From the NCBI GenBank assembly GCA_963815775.1, contig CAWFIB010000011.1, forward strand, positions 157,099 to 221,098: 64,000 nt of DNA, in the 5' to 3' direction. How positions within the stretch are numbered: position 1 is the first letter of the stretch; the number at the start of each line of letters is the position of its first letter. The notes beneath the pieces are model-generated. The model ran no database searches and was not told the DNA's origin. It worked only from the letters and a program-made list of their open reading frames with translations. Source of the DNA: CAVVDY01 sp963815775. Lineage in GTDB: Bacteria > Acidobacteriota > Terriglobia > Terriglobales > Acidobacteriaceae. Below, piece by piece: positions 36,862 to 44,933 of this stretch. Both the position numbers and the translations under genes were made by a program.

Positions 36862-37404
36862 ATGGCGCTTTTACATACAGGCGACCGCATTTGTGCGTCG
36901 TGCGGAGGCATGAACGGCCGTCACCGGGCAGCGTGCTCAGGCGACGAATCTATCGACGTACTCAACGTCTACACCCGACGGCAAGCGATAGACGATGGCA
37001 TTCTGGTCGATTGCGAGCAAGCTCCAATGGGCGAGATGCGCCGCCAGCTTATGAAGTGGCCGCTCGCTATGACCGCTACCGCATTTCACCGATACGTATG
37101 GCCAATAGATGAGGAGGCGATCCTGCCGCCAGACCAGAGCTTGGAAGGCCGCTTCTGGGATGTCGTTTGGATGTTCCATGCTGCCGTCAAGGGGACAGTC
37201 CCGGCCAGACGCTTTGACCCGTGCAACCTGCTGTTCGACTTCTACTGTATCGTTGCTGATCCGGCACTGTCGTCAAACGAGAGGATCGACGCGACGGCTC
37301 GGAGCGGGCCAGAGGGGATGCGGCTCGTAGCTCTGAAAGCGGTTTCTGGGCCGGGCGATGACGGCGAGCCTGTGATGACGGTCATGTTGCCGGAAGAGGA
37401 TTGA
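36862..37404 (+). CDS. DUF6573 family protein
   Basis: A 180-residue protein. I start it at the ATG at 36862 because GGGAGG is nine bases upstream; the frame is open much farther back but without homology. A Cys pair near the start (ICASCGG) is followed by the family body: DVLNVYTRRQAIDDGILVDC, then RFWDVVWMFHAAVKG and a C-terminal VALKAVSGPGDDGEPVMTVMLPEED. The family occurs on plasmids and integrative elements and has no known activity. The Cys-containing extension is unusual for it. Confidence 0.75.
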   Translation: MALLHTGDRICASCGGMNGRHRAACSGDESIDVLNVYTRRQAIDDGILVDCEQAPMGEMRRQLMKWPLAMTATAFHRYVWPIDEEAILPPDQSLEGRFWDVVWMFHAAVKGTVPARRFDPCNLLFDFYCIVADPALSSNERIDATARSGPEGMRLVALKAVSGPGDDGEPVMTVMLPEED

Positions 37405-37467
37405 AAGCCGTGCATCCTGAGGGAAGCGGCCGAATTGGCAGCGGCCGACGACGATCAACTTCCCAAA

Positions 37468-37707
37468 TCAGCTCTGGCGCGGCAGTTGCCGGAACGACAC
37501 CAGATGCCAAGGCCCATCGGGCGTCGACGTTTCCCTGCGCAGAATGTAGAGATTGCCGTCGTCCGCGCGTACTTTGTAAAAGGCATCTTGCGGGCCGTAC
37601 CACTGGTCCAGCACCTCTTCGACCAGGTACTGAATCCCGTCAAGTCGAAAACGAACCGGCCTTTCTTCCGCTGTTCGACCGGAATAGCAATCTACCTCCA
37701 GATTCAT
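37468..37707 (-). CDS. Small conserved hypothetical protein
   Basis: A 79-residue protein on the minus strand, starting at the ATG at 37707 directly behind GGAGAGGAG. The body RFRLDGIQYLVEEVLDQWYG-DAFYKVRADDGNLYILRRE-PDGPWHLVSF looks like a compact beta barrel, of the kind seen in small proteins with a Trp/Tyr-rich core. I do not know its function. It is encoded against the direction of the flanking genes. Confidence 0.6.
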   Translation of the reverse strand: MNLEVDCYSGRTAEERPVRFRLDGIQYLVEEVLDQWYGPQDAFYKVRADDGNLYILRRETSTPDGPWHLVSFRQLPRQS

Positions 37708-37848
37708 CTCCTCTCCTCATCCCTTCCTTGGCGCGTGCCTGAAGACAAACAATCTGACTCAATCCTTGTTCGATGGCCGACACGGCCGAACCGAAACAAC
37801 TGACCGCCGCAAGTGCACTTGCCACACCGATCTTGTCCGGAGAGACTC

Positions 37849-40131
37849 ATGCAGACCCCTGTCGACATCTACACGTATATGCAGCTCCACAGTGCGGAGC
37901 TCGGAAAACGGATTCTCTCATCGTACCCCGCCCTGCATGGCGTCGACGAAACTCCGACTCCATTGCTTTCCCGGATGGTGCGTGTACCATACCCGGCCCA
38001 AACCCTGGCGATCATGGGTGTGAGCAAGCGTTGGCTTTTTGCGCGCAACGCCAATGTCGTGGCAGAGTGCGGCTCTGGCAAGACACTCATTGCTCTCGGA
38101 AGCATGCTGGTTCATAGCGCCGGCAGGCCATATTCGGGCCTGGTGATGGCGCCACCGCACCTGGTCGAGAAATGGGCGCGGGAGACCTTCTTAACGCTGC
38201 CTCAAGTGCGGGTGTTTCTTATCGACGACATGCGCAACGGCGGCGATCCGAAAGAGCCGCATGGCATCAACGAAGTCCGGTTGCGTCGTGGTGAAATCGT
38301 CCGCGAGGGATTGCACACCTCGCTAGCAGAGTTGCGGCGCCTGGGACGTAAAGGCTGGCGCAAGCTTTGTCCCGGAACCACGATCTTCTGCATTGGCCGA
38401 GAGAAAGCCAAGCTTTCCTATTTCTGGAAGCACTGTTACGGCAAAAGCCGCTCAGGAAGGTACCTCGGGTCGCTTACGAACCCGGACACCGGGTGTCCTG
38501 TGGAGACAGATGGGGTACGGCTGAGCGCGCTCGATTTCGAAAAGAAGCGCCTGCACCAGATCGTGGAGGACTCGAAGGCAGGCAAGACCAAGTACTCCGC
38601 GCTTTGGCAGGCGGACGGCAACAAGATCGTTCGCATGGCACCGACGGAATACATGGGACGCTTCATGCCGGAATGGTGGGACTACGCCATTGCGGATGAG
38701 ATTCACCAACTGGCTGGCGACACGGCCCAGGGTAACGCTCTTGGAGTGCTCAACAAAACGGCAAGACGGTTCCTCGGACTCACGGGAACCTTGCTTTCTG
38801 GCTACGCGGATGATCTGTTCAACACCCTGTTCCGCACCGATGCCAAGCGCATGACCGAGGACGGTTACGAATGGGGCTCAACCGGACGGGAGCGATTCAC
38901 CCGCGACTTCGGCGTGATCGAGACCATTGAAAGAATCACGGTCGAAGACAACTCCTGCTCCAAGAAAACCAAGAAGACAGTTACGATCAAGCGCAAGCCC
39001 GGCGCCTCGCCGCTGCTGTTCGGCAAGTATCTGATGGACCACTGCGCGTTCATTGGCCTGGAGGACATCTCGGACGGTTTGCCAAGCTATCGGGAGGAAG
39101 TCGTCCCAGTTGCGATGGAGGATCCGCTAAAGACTGCTTATGAAGAGCTCGAAGAGGAGATCACCGCCTGCCTGAAAGAGCACCGTGGCAACAGCAGCGT
39201 GGCGAGCACCATGCTGAACGCACTGCTCGCATGGCCGGACCATCCGTATGGTTTCGGCACTCTGTACGGTTCTGAATTTGACCCGGAAACCAAATGCCGC
39301 GAATCGTTCGTCATTGCCGAAACGGTCGATCTGGACAAGAACGAAACCTACGCAAAAGAGCGGGCACTGATCGAAGAGGTGAAAGCCCAGCTCGCGCGCG
39401 GCCGCAAATGCCAGGTCTTTGCGGTTTATACCAACAAGCACGACGTTGTCGAAAGGCTGGAACAGATATTCCGGGCCGAGGGAATACGGGCATCAATCCT
39501 GCGGGCCAGCGTCCCCACGCATAGGCGTGAAGCTTGGTACAGGGAGCAGTTGCGCCGCGGAATCGATGTCGCGATCTGCCATCCCAAGATCGTTGAAACC
39601 GGGCTGGATCTTCTGGACTTTCCGACCATCCTGTTTCACGAGACCGGTTACTCGCTGCACACGTTACGCCAGTCCAGCCGCCGATCGTGGCGCATCGGAC
39701 AGAGACGTCCGGTGGAGGTGAAGTTCTTTGCCTATGCAGGAACCATGCAGGAGGTCTGTCTTCGGCTGATGGGCAAGAAGCTCCTCGTGGCGTTAGCGAT
39801 GGAAGGGAAGTTTGCTTCCGAAGGCCTCCAGGCAATCGACGGCGATGACGATATGCTCACAGCCATGGCGCGTGAACTGGTTGAGAATAAGGGAATCGGG
39901 GAATCTGCAGATTCAATCTGGCGAAACGTCCAGCAGCTACGGCCCTCGTCGGCGTCACCCGTGCATGAAGAACCAGAGGATAGGCAATTTGAACACGTGG
40001 AAGTCGAGAAGCCTGCGATGCTGCCGTTGTCGATCGAGTCAATTCCCAGCGCAGCCCTCGCGGACGCTGCCAATTTGCCTCGCAGTTCCTCGCGCAAAGG
40101 CGTCGCGGCCGGCCAACTGTCGCTATTCTGA
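37849..40131 (+). CDS. SNF2/DEAD-like superfamily 2 helicase
   Basis: A 760-residue helicase. The start is the ATG at 37849 with CGGAGAG upstream. Motif I is AECGSGKTLIALGSM, motif Ia is LVMAPPHLVEKW, motif II is AIADEIHQLAGD and motif III is FLGLTGTLLSG. The second RecA domain has VFAVYTNKHDVVERLEQIF and the late motif SSRRSWRIGQRRPVEVKFF, the Q-x-x-R-x-x-R-x-G-Q form of SNF2 proteins. A ~200-residue insert between motifs Ia and II is larger than usual. Acidic/Ser-rich sequence forms the tail. Such helicases sit in plasmid and ICE backbones near DUF6094 methylases. It may serve replication or repair of the element, or defence. Confidence 0.85.
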   Translation: MQTPVDIYTYMQLHSAELGKRILSSYPALHGVDETPTPLLSRMVRVPYPAQTLAIMGVSKRWLFARNANVVAECGSGKTLIALGSMLVHSAGRPYSGLVMAPPHLVEKWARETFLTLPQVRVFLIDDMRNGGDPKEPHGINEVRLRRGEIVREGLHTSLAELRRLGRKGWRKLCPGTTIFCIGREKAKLSYFWKHCYGKSRSGRYLGSLTNPDTGCPVETDGVRLSALDFEKKRLHQIVEDSKAGKTKYSALWQADGNKIVRMAPTEYMGRFMPEWWDYAIADEIHQLAGDTAQGNALGVLNKTARRFLGLTGTLLSGYADDLFNTLFRTDAKRMTEDGYEWGSTGRERFTRDFGVIETIERITVEDNSCSKKTKKTVTIKRKPGASPLLFGKYLMDHCAFIGLEDISDGLPSYREEVVPVAMEDPLKTAYEELEEEITACLKEHRGNSSVASTMLNALLAWPDHPYGFGTLYGSEFDPETKCRESFVIAETVDLDKNETYAKERALIEEVKAQLARGRKCQVFAVYTNKHDVVERLEQIFRAEGIRASILRASVPTHRREAWYREQLRRGIDVAICHPKIVETGLDLLDFPTILFHETGYSLHTLRQSSRRSWRIGQRRPVEVKFFAYAGTMQEVCLRLMGKKLLVALAMEGKFASEGLQAIDGDDDMLTAMARELVENKGIGESADSIWRNVQQLRPSSASPVHEEPEDRQFEHVEVEKPAMLPLSIESIPSAALADAANLPRSSSRKGVAAGQLSLF

Positions 40132-40448
40132 CAGGCCAATCCACGCCCAGATTCAACGGCGGGAGCAGAGCTCCGCTGGTACACTCTACCGCCGTCGCAG
40201 CCCATGCTCGAAGAGGCGAAATGAGTGAGAACAACCAACTATGATGCTTGGACCTTCGGCCTAACCGACTTGCCCTAACCTGTTTCTATGTCAAACTACG
40301 CCGCGCGAGAGGCCGACCGCAATCCGACGCAACGGATCAACCGCTTAGCATTAGACATTATCCAGGAAATCGGCTTACATTCCTGTGTAACGTCCCGCAG
40401 TTGTAGACTGTGTCCAGCTTCGGGACTCCGTAGCGGAAAGGAGGTGCT
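40132..40448. other. Junction between the helicase gene and the TIR cassette
   Basis: A 317-base gap without a supported gene. It must contain the promoter of the four-gene cassette. I see no clear -35/-10 pair. GGAAAGGAGGTGCT at the right end is a very strong ribosome binding site for the gene at 40449. Confidence 0.4.
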
Positions 40449-43331
40449 ATGTATCTTGGCCCTGTCCGCGACCTGATCGATCGCTGGGCGATCTCACGGC
40501 GTGAGACTGCACTTTATCGGGAATTCGTCAAAGAACCAAAACTCGTCGCATTGCAGAAGTTGCTCAATTTCCTCGTGCAAAATGATCTGGGTCTCGGTCT
40601 TGAGCGCGATGACCTTCGGGAGTCGTTGTTCGGCCTTGATTGGAAGCATTGCTGTGATCAGCTTGAACCGGCTCATCGCGATCTCGTTTTCATGGCGCTG
40701 GACGCTTATCTTTTCAATTCACCATCCCATACTTCGAGCGCTGATTGGCGATCTTGGCTCAGGATGTCGAGAGTCGCTGGAAGAGTCTTAACCGTCACTG
40801 AGCCTGCGTTCGCACAAGGTCTGCTCGACGCGAAAAGAAACCGCAGACTCGATGATTTGCCAAAAGAAGACTCCGACTATCTCTTGTCCTGTTATCTGCG
40901 CGCATACGGTGACATCTTGGAACAATCTGGGGTCGATGACCGCCAGTTTGCCCTTCCAATCCTGCTTGAGTTTGCGGCAATTGCGCAAGTACTGGGCCCT
41001 ACGGAGTACTCGTCGACCATCTTACAGAGGTGGGTGAGACATGCTCAACAGAGACCTCGTGCTTTGGCCAGTTTTTCGGATGAGCAGGCCTACCAAGCGC
41101 CAATTAGAGGTGTAGGGTCTCCAAACGGCGCAAGCGTGACAATGTACCAAGATGGTCAAGTGAGTACACCAGTTCGGATCGCTTACGCCGGCATAACTGG
41201 TGATCGGACCTTGAATGCTCAGATGTTCTCCAGTCTCTTTTCCACCGCCCTCGCAAGCAACAGTGAGCGGTCCTTCCTCACCTCGGTTGGTGGAATCCTC
41301 CATCTCGATCGAAATACTACGTCCGGCAGCGGAACAGTCTTACGCGCAACTATTGGGGTTGATGGACGGCCCATTGAGCCGAAGGCCGGTATGCCATCAC
41401 TTGGAATGGATCCGGACGAAGCATTCGGACTAGTTGCTGAACTATTTCAGCGATTTAAGGATTCGACTGGACTAGTGAGCGTAATGCACTGGGGAATAGC
41501 CGATATTGAGGCGCTCGAAGAACGTGTCCGAGCGGCGCTGAGCAGCGGCAGCGAATCTCCTCGGCGATTGAGGAGTGAACCGAGCCATTTTGAGGAAGGC
41601 GGTGCGATTCATGTTATGCCACTTCTACATCGAAATAGCGATGGCAAGATCGAGCCGGTTCAGATTCGAGTATCTTATAGTGCTCTCAATCCCGACCTTG
41701 TTCTCAAGTTGATCCGCACAGCTCGTCAATCGTACATGACCCAACTGATCGCAAATGGACGGCGGCGCGAAGCGATGGCCAAAAATGCGTACAATGTGCA
41801 TGATCGGGCTGTCAAACGCTGGCAAGCACTAAGCGCGTCGGAAAGGGAGGCGGAATGCAAAAAGGCGCCATGGGTGACGATTACCCAATCCTACAACTTC
41901 GAACTGGGAATGATTACGGTGGTCGAGCCCCCCGAAAGGGTCGCACGGGAGGAGTACGAGGACCAACGTCGGCCGGATCTACGTGACTCCGCGAAGCGAT
42001 ATTCTGAACAATTCGCGACTTTGTGTGACACCCTCGACAAACTCAATAGGACTGGCGGCATAGCGGATACGCTCTCATTCAGGTTCCTCATTGACGCAGC
42101 AATCCGTGGTGATTCCCTACTGATAGCTGATTCACGATTTCGTTCTGAGTACAAGATTTGGGTCGATCACACCTCCGCACCAGTTTGGGCCCTCCTTGAA
42201 GACTGGGCAATTCGTCGGCAGTACCCGGTCGAATTGATGGCGGCCGACAATATGCTGTTCAACTCAAAACAGAGCGCAGACGGACTGACCGTTTGGATTC
42301 AGCCTCACGTCATGATCGATTTGCACGACTTCGAGATCGTCATTGACGGTGCGGTTGGAACGATGTACGCATTTCCGGGAGGGAGAACTACAAGCCTCTG
42401 GGAACGCATCATTCCCGATCAAAAACACGGCATCGCAGATCCTTCGACGCTGCATCGGCAATTCTGTGAATGGGTTCAGACGCGTTTGTGTATTTCCGAT
42501 GCTCGCTCCACGGGAGGCCCGAACCTCCGGCAAAAGGTCATGAGCGAGAAGAGGCAGGCCGGACTAATTTTACTCGAACAAGCGAAACGGCTGCTTTTTA
42601 GGGGAGAACTTGAGCGAAGCCTAGATGCTATTGAGAAAGCTCGGAAGTCGGATCTAGCGGCAGTATACTTCTGGGGCGCAATAGCTTACGAATATCGGTT
42701 CTTGCGTGACTACCGTCAGGATTTCATTGGCGTAGGTAAATTGGATGAGGCCGCAAAGCGGGACCGTCTGCTAAACGTGGCGCTGCATATCTTGACCGAG
42801 TCGTTGAAGCCTTCAGCCCCTAAGCGTGCTGATACCGGCTTGTGGATGCAAGACCTAGAGGCGCCGCTTCGCACTGCTGGATCGTCAGACGTGTATTCAT
42901 CCAAGGGCGGCAAGGGGCGTAAGACCCTGACGGAACAGCTGTCGGCGAGTTCAATGGCGCGATCTCTACCAATCGACAACGATGCCAAGGTGTTTTGGGA
43001 CCAGTTGCGTGCTTGCGACGCCACCTTCGTTAAGGGGTTAATGAAAGATAATGCGGACATCGCGGCCCTTGAGTCAGCAAGTTTGAACATCACGCCGACC
43101 GAAGAGGAGAGACTCCGAGCGGCTATGTGTGCGCTCTCGTCACTTGATTTTCTTTCGCTCGCTGAAAAGATGAAGACTGTTGCGCGATCAATGCCTTTTT
43201 CGGGACGCCCAAGCAGTGAACTGCGAAAGGAACTGCAAGAGATCGTGACACGCACACGAACGATGCCACTTGCCGACCCACCGGGGGCGCCGCAAATCGA
43301 AGAATTGACCGGCTTGCTCGGCCAGAGTTGA
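40449..43331 (+). CDS. Large protein of unknown function, first gene of TIR cassette
   Basis: A 960-residue protein with a near-consensus AGGAGGTG before the ATG. It has no signal peptide and no membrane helix. I find no canonical Walker A motif; a Gly/Lys patch (SSKGGKGRKT) near residue 827 lacks the right spacing. The N-terminal third is helical. The middle is mixed alpha/beta with several conserved-looking aromatic segments (PVWALLEDWAIRRQYP, DGLTVWIQPHVMIDLHDFEIVID). Around residues 700-780 two helix pairs resemble TPR units (LLFRGELERSLDAIEKAR). The gene ends 13 bases before the TIR gene, so the two are co-transcribed. Base composition is more A/T-rich than in the core genes. A sensor or scaffold role is a guess. 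Confidence 0.75.
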   Translation: MYLGPVRDLIDRWAISRRETALYREFVKEPKLVALQKLLNFLVQNDLGLGLERDDLRESLFGLDWKHCCDQLEPAHRDLVFMALDAYLFNSPSHTSSADWRSWLRMSRVAGRVLTVTEPAFAQGLLDAKRNRRLDDLPKEDSDYLLSCYLRAYGDILEQSGVDDRQFALPILLEFAAIAQVLGPTEYSSTILQRWVRHAQQRPRALASFSDEQAYQAPIRGVGSPNGASVTMYQDGQVSTPVRIAYAGITGDRTLNAQMFSSLFSTALASNSERSFLTSVGGILHLDRNTTSGSGTVLRATIGVDGRPIEPKAGMPSLGMDPDEAFGLVAELFQRFKDSTGLVSVMHWGIADIEALEERVRAALSSGSESPRRLRSEPSHFEEGGAIHVMPLLHRNSDGKIEPVQIRVSYSALNPDLVLKLIRTARQSYMTQLIANGRRREAMAKNAYNVHDRAVKRWQALSASEREAECKKAPWVTITQSYNFELGMITVVEPPERVAREEYEDQRRPDLRDSAKRYSEQFATLCDTLDKLNRTGGIADTLSFRFLIDAAIRGDSLLIADSRFRSEYKIWVDHTSAPVWALLEDWAIRRQYPVELMAADNMLFNSKQSADGLTVWIQPHVMIDLHDFEIVIDGAVGTMYAFPGGRTTSLWERIIPDQKHGIADPSTLHRQFCEWVQTRLCISDARSTGGPNLRQKVMSEKRQAGLILLEQAKRLLFRGELERSLDAIEKARKSDLAAVYFWGAIAYEYRFLRDYRQDFIGVGKLDEAAKRDRLLNVALHILTESLKPSAPKRADTGLWMQDLEAPLRTAGSSDVYSSKGGKGRKTLTEQLSASSMARSLPIDNDAKVFWDQLRACDATFVKGLMKDNADIAALESASLNITPTEEERLRAAMCALSSLDFLSLAEKMKTVARSMPFSGRPSSELRKELQEIVTRTRTMPLADPPGAPQIEELTGLLGQS

Positions 43332-43344
43332 TGCAGAGAATCGT

Positions 43345-44703
43345 ATGCCCAAAGTCGACCAGTTTGATGTGTTCCTAAGCCACAACAGCAAGGACAAGCC
43401 AACAGTCATTGAACTCTCAATGCAGTTGACAGCTAGGGGCTTGAGGGTTTGGCTCGATGTAGAGCAACTCATTCCTGGTCGTCCGTTTCAAGAGGCGTTG
43501 GAGCGCGTTATTCAGACGACCGTTAGTGCTGCCATCCTTGTTGGAAAGGACGGATTGGGCCCATGGGAAATCCCAGAAATGCGGGCGTGCCTGCAAGAAT
43601 TCGTGCATAGATCGCTCCCCGTGATTCCGGTACTTTTGCCGAACGCGCCTGTGAGACCCGACCTGCCGTTGTTCCTACGTGAATTCACGTGGGTCGACTT
43701 GCGCGACGGGATCACGAAGGCGGGTATTGATCGCCTTGTCTGGGGTATAACCGGCGTCAAGGCGCTCGAGACGACGAGTGAGCTCGTGGTAGTGCGCGCC
43801 CGGCAGCTTGAGGCACAAGAGAAGTCAAGCCAGTTCGTCGACGCGTGGGGCATCGCTTCCGTAAAAAGTCGGCTGCATGCCCTCTCTGAGATAGTGGCGC
43901 AAGCGGCATCCGAAGAATCGGCACTGGCGGCTGCCACCTATCACGAGGACGTTCTATCCATCATTGTGCCAATTACGTTTGAGATGCGCTGGCGAAGAGG
44001 CTATGCCGCTGCCTTGGAGAGAATACTGAAGATTCCTCGCCAAGAAAGAAGGTTACGTGACTTTGTTTGCGGCGAAGTCCCCGGTGGATGCCCGGTCACT
44101 GAGGGCATCCTCTCAGCCAGACTTGAAGGGGAAGGAAAGGTACTTGTCTTGCTCGATGATCATCCAGCACTATCTGTGGCTGATCTCAAACCTGAGGAAC
44201 AGGTGAATGTCATTGATTCTGTGAACCTCCACGGGCGGCTGGGAATACCTAGCAAAGGCGGCTTGAGCCTAGCGGCGCGAATCGGGGAGATCCCAGTCCG
44301 GGGTGCGGCTGTCTCAGGGGATCAATTGTCCACCGTGCTGTTCCAAAACCGCGAGGTTCTTGCTCCTTTGGTGGCGAGGCTTGGAATGCCGGCGTCCGAG
44401 TGGCTTTTGACTGAGGAGGAGGACTTCGACGATCTGCCTGCTGATGTTGCCGAATCTTCGCAACCCAGCCAAATCCCAGCACAGGCTCTACTATCGCAAC
44501 TCGCTAAGTCGAAGAAGGCGGCTTCTGAAGAAGTCTTCGATGCCAAGGAGGCCGTTGATATGCCCTCTGGTGCTCCAAGCAGAGCTCAAATGAAAGATCT
44601 TCTCGACAATGAATCCGTTCGGACAATCTTCGGAGACTTGGTCGAAAAGGATCCCGAACAGGTGCTGGGAATTTTTCACTCCATATTTCGGCCTAAAAAC
44701 TAG
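43345..44703 (+). CDS. TIR-domain protein with unknown C-terminal region
   Basis: A 452-residue protein. Residues 7-140 form a TIR domain: FDVFLSHNSKDK (strand A and box 1), GLRVWLDVEQLIPGRPFQEAL (BB loop), AAILVGKDGLGPWEIPEMRACL (strand D and helix C) and VIPVLLPNA. Glu78, four residues after Trp74, occupies the position of the catalytic Glu of TIR NAD-hydrolases such as SARM1. Bacterial TIR proteins of this kind usually destroy NAD or make cyclic-ADP-ribose isomers as immune effectors. The remaining 310 residues are unknown, with a mixed alpha/beta middle and a Ser/Ala/Glu-rich linker before a short helical end. It follows the 960-residue gene by 13 bases. Confidence 0.9.
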   Translation: MPKVDQFDVFLSHNSKDKPTVIELSMQLTARGLRVWLDVEQLIPGRPFQEALERVIQTTVSAAILVGKDGLGPWEIPEMRACLQEFVHRSLPVIPVLLPNAPVRPDLPLFLREFTWVDLRDGITKAGIDRLVWGITGVKALETTSELVVVRARQLEAQEKSSQFVDAWGIASVKSRLHALSEIVAQAASEESALAAATYHEDVLSIIVPITFEMRWRRGYAAALERILKIPRQERRLRDFVCGEVPGGCPVTEGILSARLEGEGKVLVLLDDHPALSVADLKPEEQVNVIDSVNLHGRLGIPSKGGLSLAARIGEIPVRGAAVSGDQLSTVLFQNREVLAPLVARLGMPASEWLLTEEEDFDDLPADVAESSQPSQIPAQALLSQLAKSKKAASEEVFDAKEAVDMPSGAPSRAQMKDLLDNESVRTIFGDLVEKDPEQVLGIFHSIFRPKN

Positions 44704-44765
44704 GATGCAAAAGCTCCAAGCGATCGTGCTTTCACAGCTTGCTTACTCGATTAGCAGGTGTATGT

Positions 44766-44780
44766 CTCGGACTCTCCGAG
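44766..44780 (+). terminator. Weak hairpin after the TIR gene
   Basis: CTCGGA-CTC-TCCGAG forms a six-pair stem 62 bases after the TIR stop, followed only by TTCTCT. It may attenuate transcription between the two halves of the cassette. The 230-base gap holds no gene. Confidence 0.3.
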
Positions 44781-44933
44781 TTCTCTGGGTGCTATAGAGT
44801 AGCAACCCGGGCAGTTCAGAATAGCGCGGCAAGCTGCAGCATGGGCAAGTTCTTTCAACTTTCCCTCTAATCACAATGGCTCGTCTGTTGAAAGATGAGG
44901 GCAATTGTCTAGGAGCTAACGATGAGGTAGCCT

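Noticed and set aside
42900..42960. Walker A motif in the 960-residue protein (SSKGGKGRKT)
   Set aside because: The spacing does not fit GxxxxGK[ST], no Walker B partner is seen, and the segment lies in a Ser/Lys-rich linker.
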